The translations under genes were made by a program, and so were the position numbers. The notes below the pieces were generated by a model. It made no database searches. It was not told the DNA's origin and saw only the letters and a program-made list of their open reading frames with translations. 64,000 nt of DNA. Origin: Tumebacillus lacus. Its GTDB lineage: Bacteria > Bacillota > Bacilli > Tumebacillales > Tumebacillaceae. Shown here piece by piece: positions 23,489 to 31,665 of the stretch. The stretch is from contig NZ_JAPMLT010000011.1 in NCBI RefSeq assembly GCF_026410385.1, positions 1 to 64,000 on the forward strand, written 5' to 3'. How positions within the stretch are numbered: position 1 is the first letter of the stretch; each line of letters starts with the position of its first letter.

Positions 23489-25009
23489 ATGAACGAGCGA
23501 ATCTTGGCCGGTCGGTATCGTCTCCAAGAAGCGGTCGGCGGCCGCTCGGATCTCTGGCGCGCTCATGACGAAGCGCTGGGTCGCCAAGTGGCGGTCAAGC
23601 GGCTGGCCGCTGGAGTGACGGAGGACCGCAGACGTCAGCTGGAGCCGGAGATCGCCAAGGCGGCCGGTCTGCATGACCCGCACTTGTTGGCCGTATATGA
23701 TGCGGTCTGGGAAGAAGATGTCTTTTATTTGGTCACTGAAGACCTTGAAGGTGATAGTTTGGCCCGCTACGTCCGCGATCAGAGCAAGGTAGAGCCGGAG
23801 CGGGCGGTCGATCTGATCTGCCAATTGGCAGGCGCGGTCGTGCAAGCGGAAAAGAACGGTGTCTATGAATTGTCGATCGATCCAAAGACGGTTTTGATCG
23901 ACGAAGGCTATTTGAAAGTGATCGAGTATGGACCGCTGGCGACGGCGTCGCGGGCGCAAAGCACGCGGGAGCAGATTCACACGGTTGGCGTGCTGCTCTA
24001 TGAACTCCTGACCGGCAACGGCTGGTCAGACCTCGCGCCGACGCGTCAAGTGGTGCAGGATGTGCATCAGGCGCTCGCCGCCGCTCAGGTACATCACAGC
24101 TGGCTGCCGGAGCGGATGGAGAGCATCGCGCACCGCGCGCTCGGTCTGTTGGCGGAGGGCGGCTACCAGTCGATGCAAGAGTTGCACAAAGATGTGAAAG
24201 CGGTGCGTCACGCGATCGGGCAGGCGGCCGACCTGCTCGGTGAGCGGGGGCAGACGGGGTCGAAGGCGTCTGCAGGCGGCGTATCGCCGGTGGAACAGGT
24301 GCGCGACACGGTGCTCGGAGCGGCACAGGAAGGAATGGCGAAAGTGGCGCAGGTGCGCAAGATGGAGTTCGTCAAGCAGATGACCGAAAAGAGCACCCCG
24401 AAAAAGCGCAGCCCGCTGCTGTACGCGCTGGCCGCCGTCGTGTTGGTCATCGTCACCGGCGGGCTGTGGTGGACGGCGAGCGGCGAAGAGGCGACGACGG
24501 TGGCGCACGGTGAGTTCCAAGGCAAGGAAGTCAAGATGCCGAACTTGATCAACAAGACGGAGCAACAAGCGGTGCAGATCCTTACCGAGAACGGCTTCCC
24601 GCAAAATCGCATCCAGTGGGTGTATAAGCCGACCGATGAACGGCTGACCGAGGGAAAGATCTATCAGCAGTCGGTCGACCCGAACACGCAGGTGGTGACC
24701 GGCGAGCAGATGATCGTGCTGACGGTCAACGGCACGATGACCGACGGTCAAACGGCCGGCGAGTCGAACGGCAGCAACGGCGGCAACAACCCGAACGGGC
24801 AAGAGTCCGTGACAGCGGGCGTTGTGCCCGACCTGCGCGGGATGTCGCAACCCGATGCCGAACAGATGCTGCTCAAACTGGGTTACCGCTACTCGTTTGA
24901 GATCAAGAGCGGCGGCGACACTCCGGCCGGTACTGTCTACCAGCAACAACCGGCAGCCGGTTCAAAGGCGGAACAGGGCGCACGGGTGACGTTCTACGTC
25001 AATCAATAA
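23489..25009 (+). CDS. PASTA-domain membrane protein with a degenerate Ser/Thr kinase domain (pseudokinase)
   Basis: A 506-aa protein: kinase-like domain (about 6-245), linker, one membrane helix (about 309-329), and two extracellular PASTA domains (about 345-412 and 441-506) joined by a Gly/Asn-rich linker. The VAVK lysine (Lys37) and a possible helix-C glutamate (Glu54) remain. Catalytic residues do not: the HRD-x-K-x-x-N loop reads ELSIDPKTVLI (Asp to Ser129, Lys to Asp131, Asn to Thr134) and DFG reads EYG (146-148); the glycine loop is AVGGRSDLW. It should bind muropeptides or lipid II outside but not phosphorylate. No PP2C phosphatase gene is next to it, unlike prkC/stkP. Start ATG 23489 fits AAGGGGG with correct spacing. 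Confidence 0.85.
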   Translation: MNERILAGRYRLQEAVGGRSDLWRAHDEALGRQVAVKRLAAGVTEDRRRQLEPEIAKAAGLHDPHLLAVYDAVWEEDVFYLVTEDLEGDSLARYVRDQSKVEPERAVDLICQLAGAVVQAEKNGVYELSIDPKTVLIDEGYLKVIEYGPLATASRAQSTREQIHTVGVLLYELLTGNGWSDLAPTRQVVQDVHQALAAAQVHHSWLPERMESIAHRALGLLAEGGYQSMQELHKDVKAVRHAIGQAADLLGERGQTGSKASAGGVSPVEQVRDTVLGAAQEGMAKVAQVRKMEFVKQMTEKSTPKKRSPLLYALAAVVLVIVTGGLWWTASGEEATTVAHGEFQGKEVKMPNLINKTEQQAVQILTENGFPQNRIQWVYKPTDERLTEGKIYQQSVDPNTQVVTGEQMIVLTVNGTMTDGQTAGESNGSNGGNNPNGQESVTAGVVPDLRGMSQPDAEQMLLKLGYRYSFEIKSGGDTPAGTVYQQQPAAGSKAEQGARVTFYVNQ

Positions 25010-25031
25010 GCACAGCTAGAAGAAAAACAAG

Positions 25032-25070
25032 AAAAAGGCAACCTCCGACGTGTCAAGAGGTTGCCTTTTT
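25032..25070. terminator. Bidirectional terminator
   Basis: AAAAAGGCAACCTC and GAGGTTGCCTTTTT between convergent genes. Confidence 0.9.
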
Positions 25071-25097
25071 GGTACGGCGTTTCCTGCGGAGCTATGA

Positions 25098-25343
25098 TCA
25101 GGAGAGGCGGCTCTTGAGGAGTTCGAGCACTTCACCGTCTTCCGGGAAGCGGCCGAGCTCCTTTTTGGAGAAGATCACCTCTCCGTTGAGAGTCAGTTCA
25201 AACACACCGCCTGTGGCGGGGACCAGCGCGAACTCGCGGATCGAAAATTGATGATGCGTCAACAGTTCTTCCGTCAACCTGACGGCTTTGGGCAAGAAGC
25301 CTCAAGACGTGCAGTAGGACAGAGACAATTTGTTCTCAGCCAT
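25098..25343 (-). CDS. SelW-like (Rdx family) selenoprotein with in-frame UGA
   Basis: Read from ATG 25343 (AGGAGG upstream), the frame encodes MAENKLSLSYCTS, a TGA at 25304-25302, then GFLPKAVRLTEELL and on to a normal stop at 25098, 81 codons. The redox motif of the Rdx/SelW family is C-x-x-C or C-x-x-U; here it is C11-T-S-U14 with UGA at the second position. The rest matches the family (ALVPATGGVFELTLNGE, GRFPEDGEVLELLK). A SECIS-like hairpin starts within 25 bases of the UGA (separate feature). A frame called without UGA readthrough begins at a TTG with no ribosome site and lacks the active site. Function in the family: thiol redox protein. Confidence 0.8.
25266..25298 (-). promoter_or_regulatory. 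SECIS-like hairpin after the UGA codon
   Basis: On the minus strand, after UGA and GGC: TTCTT pairs with AAGAA as outer stem; the inner stem CCGTCA/TGACGG closes a GGT loop 22 bases after the UGA. The loop context CAGGUUG resembles the CAGGUCUG loop of the E. coli fdhF SECIS. Bacterial SECIS elements require a small G-containing loop at this distance. Confidence 0.7.
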
Positions 25344-25380
25344 ATGACAAGCAACCTCCTGTAAAGTAAGATGTCTTCAC

Positions 25381-25410
25381 ATCGTAGCACGGCGGGTGGA
25401 AAGACTGCAA
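25381..25410 (-). promoter_or_regulatory. Promoter of the selenoprotein gene
   Basis: On the minus strand TTGCAG, 18-base spacer ending TGC, TACGAT. Confidence 0.5.
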
Positions 25411-25486
25411 ACCCATGATGACCGTCCGGCTCGGTTATGATATTCTAGGTAGTACACATTTCCGTGAGCGGGAGGACAAGAGAAAG

Positions 25487-25861
25487 ATGGAAGATCTGGG
25501 CATGTTTGAACCGGGGGTTGAAGGGCTCGAAGATCTCGCAGGGATCTTGGAGAGTCTGTTTGGTGACAGCCAGGTGTTTGTGCGGCTGTGGATGCGGGAA
25601 GAGCGGGGGGAGACGGTGCATGAGCATCTGTTGAGCCAGTTTGCCGGGACGCTGGATCTGTGCGGCATCGTGCAGTCGGAGTCCGAGGAGGATGTGGCGC
25701 TCGAGTTGCTGTTTCGCGAGGTCGATCCGACGGGAGGCGGCGAAGAACCGCGTTTGATGGCGATGCCGGTGGACAGTCAGGATGTGGAGGTCGATCTCGA
25801 CCCGGATCAAGTGGCGGTGAGCAGCGGGTCGTTTACGCTGGCGATCGAGCGGCTCGGCTAA
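25487..25861 (+). CDS. Hypothetical acidic protein, 124 aa
   Basis: Starts MEDLGMFEPGVEGLEDLAG; strongly acidic, with FVRLWMREERGE and VALELLFREVDP as beta-like segments. No family recognised. The start at ATG 25487 has GGGAGGACAAGAG upstream at slightly long spacing. Its stop codon overlaps, by two bases, the stop codon of the convergent gene. Confidence 0.6.
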   Translation: MEDLGMFEPGVEGLEDLAGILESLFGDSQVFVRLWMREERGETVHEHLLSQFAGTLDLCGIVQSESEEDVALELLFREVDPTGGGEEPRLMAMPVDSQDVEVDLDPDQVAVSSGSFTLAIERLG

Positions 25862-26190
25862 GTGCGAACTGCGTTCTGGACAGGCACCGTCGTCTCAGCC
25901 GGGTAAAAGTCGCTGTGCGTGTATTTGCCGGCAAAGTCGGCGAAGGAGAGACAGATCAGATCGTGGTAGACAGCCGGCAGATCGGAGCCGACGTAGAAGA
26001 GCGGGTTGGAGGCGTAGCGGAGTTCATACTCGTGCGGGTCATGCGAAGGCTCGACGAGATGTACTTCCAGATGCTCGTCGAAGATCGCGAACGCGGTGCG
26101 GTCCCCGACCAAGCAGCCCGGCACGCGGAAATACCCGCCCGTCTCTTCGTTCGGCCAGCGGATGATGATCGGTCGATAGTTCCATTCCAT
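25858..26190 (-). CDS. Hypothetical protein, 110 aa
   Basis: Starts MEWNYRPIIIRWPNEETGGY; aromatic-rich beta-type sequence with SDLPAVYHDLICLSFADF. No family recognised. ATG 26190 lies after AGGAGGG. It shares its last bases with the convergent 124-aa gene (stops TAA 25859-25861 and TAG 25858-25860 overlap), and there is no room for a terminator. Confidence 0.6.
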   Translation of the reverse strand: MEWNYRPIIIRWPNEETGGYFRVPGCLVGDRTAFAIFDEHLEVHLVEPSHDPHEYELRYASNPLFYVGSDLPAVYHDLICLSFADFAGKYTHSDFYPAETTVPVQNAVRT

Positions 26191-26429
26191 GAAAAATCCC
26201 TCCTAGTAGGATCATGATCGGTGCAGTATAATTGACGATTGGATAGAAACACACACCTGAGGCAACGTTTTCCAGTGGTGTTGGGATTATTATAGGGTGT
26301 AACTATAGTGTGAGTCGAAGGGGCGAGGGGGTCGTTTGGGGTTGTGAGGGCGGGTTGGCTCGCTCTGGGTCTTTGTAGTGGCTTGGATTGCGGTTTTTGG
26401 TGAGAACATGTGTTTGGGGGTAGTGGGAT

Positions 26430-26801
26430 ATGGAGGAACTAGGGAGCCGGATCCGGCGGGCGCGTCAGACGCGCCGCGTGACGGCAGCGCAACTGGCAGA
26501 ACATATCGGCGTGTCGGCCAATTACATCAGCGAGCTGGAGCGGGGCGTCAAGAAAAATCCGTCGATGCAGGTGATCGCGAAGATGTCGGACGTGCTGGAT
26601 TTTCCGGTCGACTATTTCTTTGGCGTCGAGCAGCGGCGGATCGCGCAGTATATCCCGGAGGATCTCTCGTCGTACGTGCACGAAGCGATCGTGCAGTCCT
26701 ACGGCGAGACCACGCGTGACTTGGAGGAGCTCGACGACCGGGAAGTGATGGACGCCCTGATGGAGTATGTGCGCGAGATGCGCAAGAAGACCGTGGAATA
26801 G
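26430..26801 (+). CDS. XRE-family transcriptional regulator, 123 aa
   Basis: N-terminal helix-turn-helix: GSRIRRARQTRRVTAAQLA, EHIGVSANYISELERG (recognition helix), NPSMQVIAKMSDVLDFPVDYFF. The C-terminal 55 residues are acidic and helical, probably for dimerisation or ligand sensing. It lies 28 bases upstream of a small membrane protein gene and is probably cotranscribed. The ribosome site is weak (GGGGGTAGTGGGAT). Confidence 0.88.
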   Translation: MEELGSRIRRARQTRRVTAAQLAEHIGVSANYISELERGVKKNPSMQVIAKMSDVLDFPVDYFFGVEQRRIAQYIPEDLSSYVHEAIVQSYGETTRDLEELDDREVMDALMEYVREMRKKTVE

Positions 26802-26829
26802 AGCGAACGACAGAAGGATGTGAACGAGG

Positions 26830-27063
26830 ATGAAGCGACGGCTCTTCTGGATCGCGGCGCTGGCCGTGGAAGTGTGGGTCTTGGTGGCGATGTACGGCAA
26901 ATATGCCGATGTGCAGCAGCGCATCCTCAACGTGCAGGGGCAATTTACGGAGCGCTATGCAGATCTGCATCAAGAATGGCTGCAGATGGCGGGCGCGCTG
27001 GTGTTGGTGGCGCTGATCTTGCCGTTTACGCTGTATTATCTGGTGCAGTCATTTCGCAAATAG
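26830..27063 (+). CDS. Small two-helix membrane protein, 77 aa
   Basis: Membrane segments at about residues 5-22 (LFWIAALAVEVWVLVAMY) and 54-72 (AGALVLVALILPFTLYYLV), separated by a polar helical loop (KYADVQQRILNVQGQF). It follows the XRE gene closely, so the regulator may control or sense through it. No family recognised. A terminator follows. Confidence 0.7.
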   Translation: MKRRLFWIAALAVEVWVLVAMYGKYADVQQRILNVQGQFTERYADLHQEWLQMAGALVLVALILPFTLYYLVQSFRK

Positions 27064-27072
27064 AGGGATCAG

Positions 27073-27103
27073 GGGCCACCGCTTGGCAGCAGGTGGTCTT
27101 TTT
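27073..27103 (+). terminator. Intrinsic terminator
   Basis: GGGCCACC and GGTGGTCT, followed by TTTTT. Confidence 0.7.
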
Positions 27104-27182
27104 GTATGGTTAATGGTCGCTTCCTCCCCGGCGGACATAGATATGAGGAGAGGACTCAGTTGACGGCAGAGGAGCGACGCAT

Positions 27183-27923
27183 GTGAGCGAATGGACGTAT
27201 CATGACGCTTTGGCTCAGTTTGGCATCGGCAGTGCTCATCCCGGCGGATACGGGTTGACGAAGGAACTGTTGGCAAAAGAGGCGTTGACCGCCAAGACGC
27301 GGGTGCTCGACTGCGGGTGCGGCACAGGGCGCACGGCCGCCTTGCTGGCCAAGCGATACCGGTGCAAGGTGACGGCGCTCGACCGCCACCCGCTGATGCT
27401 GGAGAAGGCCAAGCGCCGGATGGCAAAAGAAAAGGTGCGCAGCGTACGTCTGCTGCAGGGCGACATCGAAAACCTGCCGTTTGCGGACAACAGCTTTGAC
27501 CTGTTGCTCGCCGAGTCGGTGACCGTCTTTACCGATCTTGGGACGGCGCTTCGGGAGTATGCCCGCGTGCTGCGTCCCGGCGGGGTGCTGATCGACCTCG
27601 ACATGACGGCAGAGCGGCCGCTGTCCGCCCGCGAGCTGGAGGAGCTGAGTCTGGTCTACGGCACGCGGCATGTGCCGACGGAGGAGGAGTGGCGCGGTCG
27701 TTTGGAGCAGGCCGGGTTTGACCTGATCGAGGTGGTCAAAGGCGGTTCGGTGGCATCGGCGTTGGCCGCGCTGACCGAACAGCAGGCGGCTGACGCGCAG
27801 GACATCGATCCGTCGGAAGGCATCGATACGCAGCTGTACGAGATTTTTGCCGCTCACGAACGGGTGACTCGGCAGTATCGGCACCGCCTGGGGTTTCGCG
27901 TCTTTCGGGCGGTGGTGAAATAG
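27183..27923 (+). CDS. Class I SAM-dependent methyltransferase
   Basis: A 246-aa methyltransferase of the UbiE/Methyltransf_11 type: motif I RVLDCGCGTGRTAALLA, the acidic ribose-binding strand VTALDRHP, GDIENLPFADNSFD and the post-motif LRPGGVLIDLDM. Substrate unknown. The C-terminal part after residue 180 is a family-specific cap. GTG start at 27183 follows GGAG. It lies 80 bases before the di-metal oxidase gene, and both may be one unit. Confidence 0.85.
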   Translation: MSEWTYHDALAQFGIGSAHPGGYGLTKELLAKEALTAKTRVLDCGCGTGRTAALLAKRYRCKVTALDRHPLMLEKAKRRMAKEKVRSVRLLQGDIENLPFADNSFDLLLAESVTVFTDLGTALREYARVLRPGGVLIDLDMTAERPLSARELEELSLVYGTRHVPTEEEWRGRLEQAGFDLIEVVKGGSVASALAALTEQQAADAQDIDPSEGIDTQLYEIFAAHERVTRQYRHRLGFRVFRAVVK

Positions 27924-28003
27924 GGGCGAGGCTCTTGCAAAAACTCGCCTCGTTGCCTAAAATGTGAAGGATTGCACATAGAGAAAGAGGAGCGAACAAA
28001 GAG

Positions 28004-28771
28004 ATGGTCACGTTGGAGACAAAGACTGATTTTCATACATATGACGAAGTGGAAGCAGCCGTTTGGAAGCTGGTGGAGGAACACATCGAGAACGGCCGTT
28101 TCCTGACCGCCCTTGGCAACGGCGACTTCACGGCCGGGCAGATTGCCGAGTTTGCCCTGCAATACAGCTACTATTCCCGCAATTTCCCCCGCGTGCTCGG
28201 AGCGGCGATCGCAGCCGTCGAACCGCTGGACCGTTGGTGGGTGCCGCTGGTTGACAATCTGTGGGACGAAGCCGGGCGCGGCAATCCGAAAGGTTTCCAT
28301 TCGAAGATGTACAGAAGCTTCCTTGAGACGGCGGCACCGGGCGTTGTGATCAATGACGAGCACGTCCCGCAGCATCCGGTGGGCGAGGCGGCCAAGCGGG
28401 CGGTGCAGGCGTTCATCGACTTCCTTGGACAGGCGACGACGCTTCAGGCGATGGCGGCGGTCGGCCTTGGCTCCGAACTGTTTGCCGGCAAGGTGATGGG
28501 CTTGATCGGCCAGGGGCTGCGGCATGCCAACTACAACGGAGAGCAGCGGATCAACGTCGGCTTTTGGATGGCACATGCGGACACGCACGAACCGCGCCAT
28601 TATCAACTGTGCAAAGAGGTGCTGCTCGATTTCAACGAGCCGGAGCAACTGGCGGAGATCTATCGGGCCGGGGCGGCGGTCGCGTTGTCGGAGGCACAGT
28701 TTTACGAGGAATTGTATCAAGAATTGACGGGATTGCAGGGGACGGATTCCATACTGTTGTCAAGAGCATAA
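28004..28771 (+). CDS. Haem-oxygenase-like di-metal oxidase (HDO, iron-containing redox enzyme family)
   Basis: A 255-aa helical protein of the TenA/HDO type. Likely metal ligands: Glu89 in LWDEAGRGNPKGFH (with His99), Glu158 in GSELF, and the cluster His191, Asp193, His195, Glu196, His199 in FWMAHADTHEPRH. HDO enzymes (UndA, SznF, CADD) activate oxygen for oxidations in natural product or cofactor synthesis. The substrate is unknown; the methyltransferase next to it could act on the same compound. ATG 28004 has AGAGGAGCG upstream. Confidence 0.78.
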   Translation: MVTLETKTDFHTYDEVEAAVWKLVEEHIENGRFLTALGNGDFTAGQIAEFALQYSYYSRNFPRVLGAAIAAVEPLDRWWVPLVDNLWDEAGRGNPKGFHSKMYRSFLETAAPGVVINDEHVPQHPVGEAAKRAVQAFIDFLGQATTLQAMAAVGLGSELFAGKVMGLIGQGLRHANYNGEQRINVGFWMAHADTHEPRHYQLCKEVLLDFNEPEQLAEIYRAGAAVALSEAQFYEELYQELTGLQGTDSILLSRA

Positions 28772-28781
28772 GCAGAGCAAG

Positions 28782-28818
28782 AGAGGTCATCCTAACAAAA
28801 CAAAGGATGGCCTCTTTT
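28782..28818 (+). terminator. Intrinsic terminator
   Basis: AGAGGTCATCCT and AGGATGGCCTCT (one G-U), followed by TTTT. Confidence 0.8.
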
Positions 28819-28859
28819 GCATGATCAGGGATCTCTTGGAAGGGGGAGGTGGACATCGC

Positions 28860-30512
28860 TTGACCCGATTTGTGAAGCCTCGCAAGCTCAGTGAATGGAA
28901 GCAGCAACAGGTTCTGGAGGAGCGGTTCGAGCAAAAGGTGGACCGCCTTCCCGAGGATGGGCTGACCGAAGATCTCGATCTGAATCTGAAAACGTTGCAC
29001 GAGATGCTCGGCTACAGCAACGATCTCATCATACGCGACTTCATCTGTGAGACTCCCCGCCATATGCGCGCGTCCCTGATCTTTGTCGACGGACTGGTGT
29101 CGACCGAGATCATCGACGATCAGATCATGCGGCCGCTTATGATCACACCTGTCGCGGAGTATAAAGAGCATCTGCTTCCACCGACGGAAGCGGTCCTCCA
29201 TATCAAGAGGAGCGTGCTGCCCATCGGCGAAGCGAAAGAGTCGGCCGCATTCAAAGATGTGGTCAAGTCGGTGCTGAGCGGCGATACCGCCTTGCTCTTG
29301 GAAGGGTGTCGGCAGGCCCTTTTGCTCAATACGAAGGGTTGGGAAAAGCGGAGCGTGTCGGAACCGACCGCCGAATCGATTGTACGCGGACCGCGCGAGG
29401 GATTTAGCGAGACGCTGCGGGTCAATACCGCCTTGATCCGGCGTCGGGTCAAAGACCCGGATCTGCGGGTGAAAAACTTTAGCGTCGGCACGCGCAGCAA
29501 CACGGACGTCGCGGTGTTGTACATCGAAGGGGTGGCCGATCACAACATCGTCGAAGAGGTGCAACGGCGCATCCAGGACATCGAGATCGACGGCGTGCTC
29601 GAGAGCGGCTATATCGAGCAGTTTATCGAGGACAACCACTGGTCGCCGTTTCCGATCATCCAAAACACTGAGCGGCCAGACAAAGCGGCTGCCAATCTGC
29701 TCGAAGGCAAAGTGATCATCGTCATTGACGGCACGCCGTTTGTGTTGATCGCACCGGCGGTGCTCTCGCAGTTTTACCATTCACCGGAAGATTATTACGA
29801 GCGTTTTTTGATCTCTACCCTGCTGCGTTTCATCCGGGCGTTGAGCATGACGATCGCTCTGCTGTTGCCGTCTTTGTATATCGCCTTCTCCTCCTTTCAC
29901 CCCGAGATGATCCCATCCAAGCTGGTGATCGCGATGGCGGCCGGCCGCGCGACCGTGCCGTTTCCCTCGGTGGTGGAGGCGCTGGCGATGGAAATCTCCA
30001 TCGAGATCCTGCGCGAAGCCAGCGTCCGGCTGCCAGGCCCGATTGGCCCGACCATCGGCATCGTCGGCGCGTTGATCGTCGGTGAAGCGGCGGTGTCGGC
30101 CGGCATCGTCTCGCCGATCATGGTCATCGTCGTCGCGTTGACGACCATCGGTTCCTTTGCCGCTCCGTCCTACAACGCGGCCATCGCGTTGCGCATGCTC
30201 CGGTTTCCGGTGATGTTGCTCGCCGCCGCGTTCGGTCTGTATGGGATCATGCTGTTCATGATCTTGATCGTCGTGCATCTCTGTTCGCTGAAATCTTTCG
30301 GCGTGCCGTACCTTTCCCCGTTTACGCCGCGCAACCTGCTCGCGATGGGCGACAGCGTGATCCGCATCCCGCTCTATTGGATGAAGAAGCGGCCGAACGT
30401 GTTTGCCGAATCAACAGACAACGTGCGTCTGAAACCTTCATCAGCGGAGGATATCAAACCCGATGACAAGTGGAAAACAGAACCCCAAACGGAAGAAGAA
30501 CAAGACCAATAG
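28860..30512 (+). CDS. Germinant receptor A subunit (GerA family)
   Basis: A 550-aa GerAA/GerKA-type protein. The soluble N-terminal domain has LGYSNDLIIRDF and LIFVDGLVSTEIIDDQI; the membrane half begins near residue 325 and includes the conserved PGPIGPTIGIVGALIVGEAA. It sits in the inner membrane of the spore and, with the B and C subunits, senses germinants. TTG 28860 is chosen because GGGGGAGGTG lies eight bases upstream. The gene overlaps gerB by 50 bases. Confidence 0.92.
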   Translation: MTRFVKPRKLSEWKQQQVLEERFEQKVDRLPEDGLTEDLDLNLKTLHEMLGYSNDLIIRDFICETPRHMRASLIFVDGLVSTEIIDDQIMRPLMITPVAEYKEHLLPPTEAVLHIKRSVLPIGEAKESAAFKDVVKSVLSGDTALLLEGCRQALLLNTKGWEKRSVSEPTAESIVRGPREGFSETLRVNTALIRRRVKDPDLRVKNFSVGTRSNTDVAVLYIEGVADHNIVEEVQRRIQDIEIDGVLESGYIEQFIEDNHWSPFPIIQNTERPDKAAANLLEGKVIIVIDGTPFVLIAPAVLSQFYHSPEDYYERFLISTLLRFIRALSMTIALLLPSLYIAFSSFHPEMIPSKLVIAMAAGRATVPFPSVVEALAMEISIEILREASVRLPGPIGPTIGIVGALIVGEAAVSAGIVSPIMVIVVALTTIGSFAAPSYNAAIALRMLRFPVMLLAAAFGLYGIMLFMILIVVHLCSLKSFGVPYLSPFTPRNLLAMGDSVIRIPLYWMKKRPNVFAESTDNVRLKPSSAEDIKPDDKWKTEPQTEEEQDQ

Positions 30513-31665
30513 TTCCCCCTACAAAATGACGGTGCAGCAGGCGATGTCCCTCAACGCCTCGACGATCATCGGAGTAGGGGTGCTCACGTTGCCCCGCTCC
30601 GTGACCGATGCGGGACATCAGTTTGGCTGGTATTCGGTGTTGCTCGGTCTGCTCTACGGCGTCCTCGGGATCTTCGTGGTCGTGAAACTCGGGGCGAGAT
30701 TTCCCGGGAAAACGTTTGTGGAGTTTTCGTCGGAGATCCTCGGCAGTCAAAAGGTGAAATGGCTCGGGCCCGTGATTCGATTTCCCCTCATCCTGATCTA
30801 CAGCCTCTACTGGGCGCTCGTCTGCTCTTTGGTGGCGCGCATCTTCGGTGAAGTGGTCGTCACGGCCGTGCTGACCAACACGCCGCTGGAGGTGATCGTC
30901 GGCACGATGCTGCTGCTCTGCCTCTATCTGGCGTGGCACGATGTCGAGGTGGTGACCCGCGTCAACGAGGTGCTGTTGATCATCATCGTCATCCCGGTGC
31001 TGTTTATCTCTTTGTCCGCCTATCAAAATGCGCAGATGGAATTTATCATGCCGCTAGTGCCCTACGACGGTTATTGGTTTCAACTGCTCCAAGGGTCGCT
31101 CCCGGTGATGACCAGCTTTTTGGGGTTTGAGTGCATGTTGATGTTCAACAAACATCTGCAGGAAGATCGGAAAATGATGCGCTACCAGATCTACGGGATT
31201 CTGGTGCCAGGCGTGTTGTATCTGCTGATCGTCATCGCCGGGATCATGGCATTCGGGTACGAAGAACTGTCCCGCCAGGCGTGGCCGACGCTTGAATTGA
31301 TCAAGTCGGTCAATGTGCCGGGGTTGATCCTCGAACGGCTGGAAGCGGTGTTTCTGGGCGTCTGGGTGGCGGCTGTGTTTACGACGGCCGGCACCTGGTT
31401 CTATTGTGCCAACTGGACGCTGTCCGAACTGATCGGCCGCCCGCACAAACGGCGTTGGATCACCGTCGCGTACGTCCTTTTGATCTACTTATTGGCGATG
31501 CGTCTCGGGGGCAACGTGCAAGAACTGTTCCGGACGACCGACTATGCCGGCTACGGCGGCATCGTGCTCGCCTTTGTGATTCCAGGGCTGCTGCTCTTGA
31601 TCGCGATGGCGCGCAAACTGGATCATCGAGGCGAAAAGGAGGAGGAGTCCCGTGAAGCGAGTTAG
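30463..31665 (+). CDS. Germinant receptor B subunit (GerB family, spore germination permease)
   Basis: A 400-aa APC-superfamily-like membrane protein with about ten helices; MTVQQAMSLNASTIIGVGVLTLP is the family opening (helix 1, with the broken-helix IIGVGVL). It probably binds the germinant. The first 20 residues are very basic (KRKKNKTN). It overlaps the A subunit at its 5' end and the C subunit by 14 bases at its 3' end, so the three are translationally coupled. Confidence 0.92.
   Translation: MTSGKQNPKRKKNKTNSSPYKMTVQQAMSLNASTIIGVGVLTLPRSVTDAGHQFGWYSVLLGLLYGVLGIFVVVKLGARFPGKTFVEFSSEILGSQKVKWLGPVIRFPLILIYSLYWALVCSLVARIFGEVVVTAVLTNTPLEVIVGTMLLLCLYLAWHDVEVVTRVNEVLLIIIVIPVLFISLSAYQNAQMEFIMPLVPYDGYWFQLLQGSLPVMTSFLGFECMLMFNKHLQEDRKMMRYQIYGILVPGVLYLLIVIAGIMAFGYEELSRQAWPTLELIKSVNVPGLILERLEAVFLGVWVAAVFTTAGTWFYCANWTLSELIGRPHKRRWITVAYVLLIYLLAMRLGGNVQELFRTTDYAGYGGIVLAFVIPGLLLLIAMARKLDHRGEKEEESREAS

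Noticed and set aside
25098-25343. Frameshifted or truncated SelW pseudogene
   Set aside because: The only interruption is a UGA exactly at the C-x-x-U position, with intact frame on both sides and a hairpin at SECIS distance.
27159-27186. Eight-codon leader ORF (TTG 27159 to TGA) before the methyltransferase gene
   Set aside because: Its ribosome site is plausible but the frame is so short, and the overlap with the GTG start so tight, that chance is the simpler explanation.
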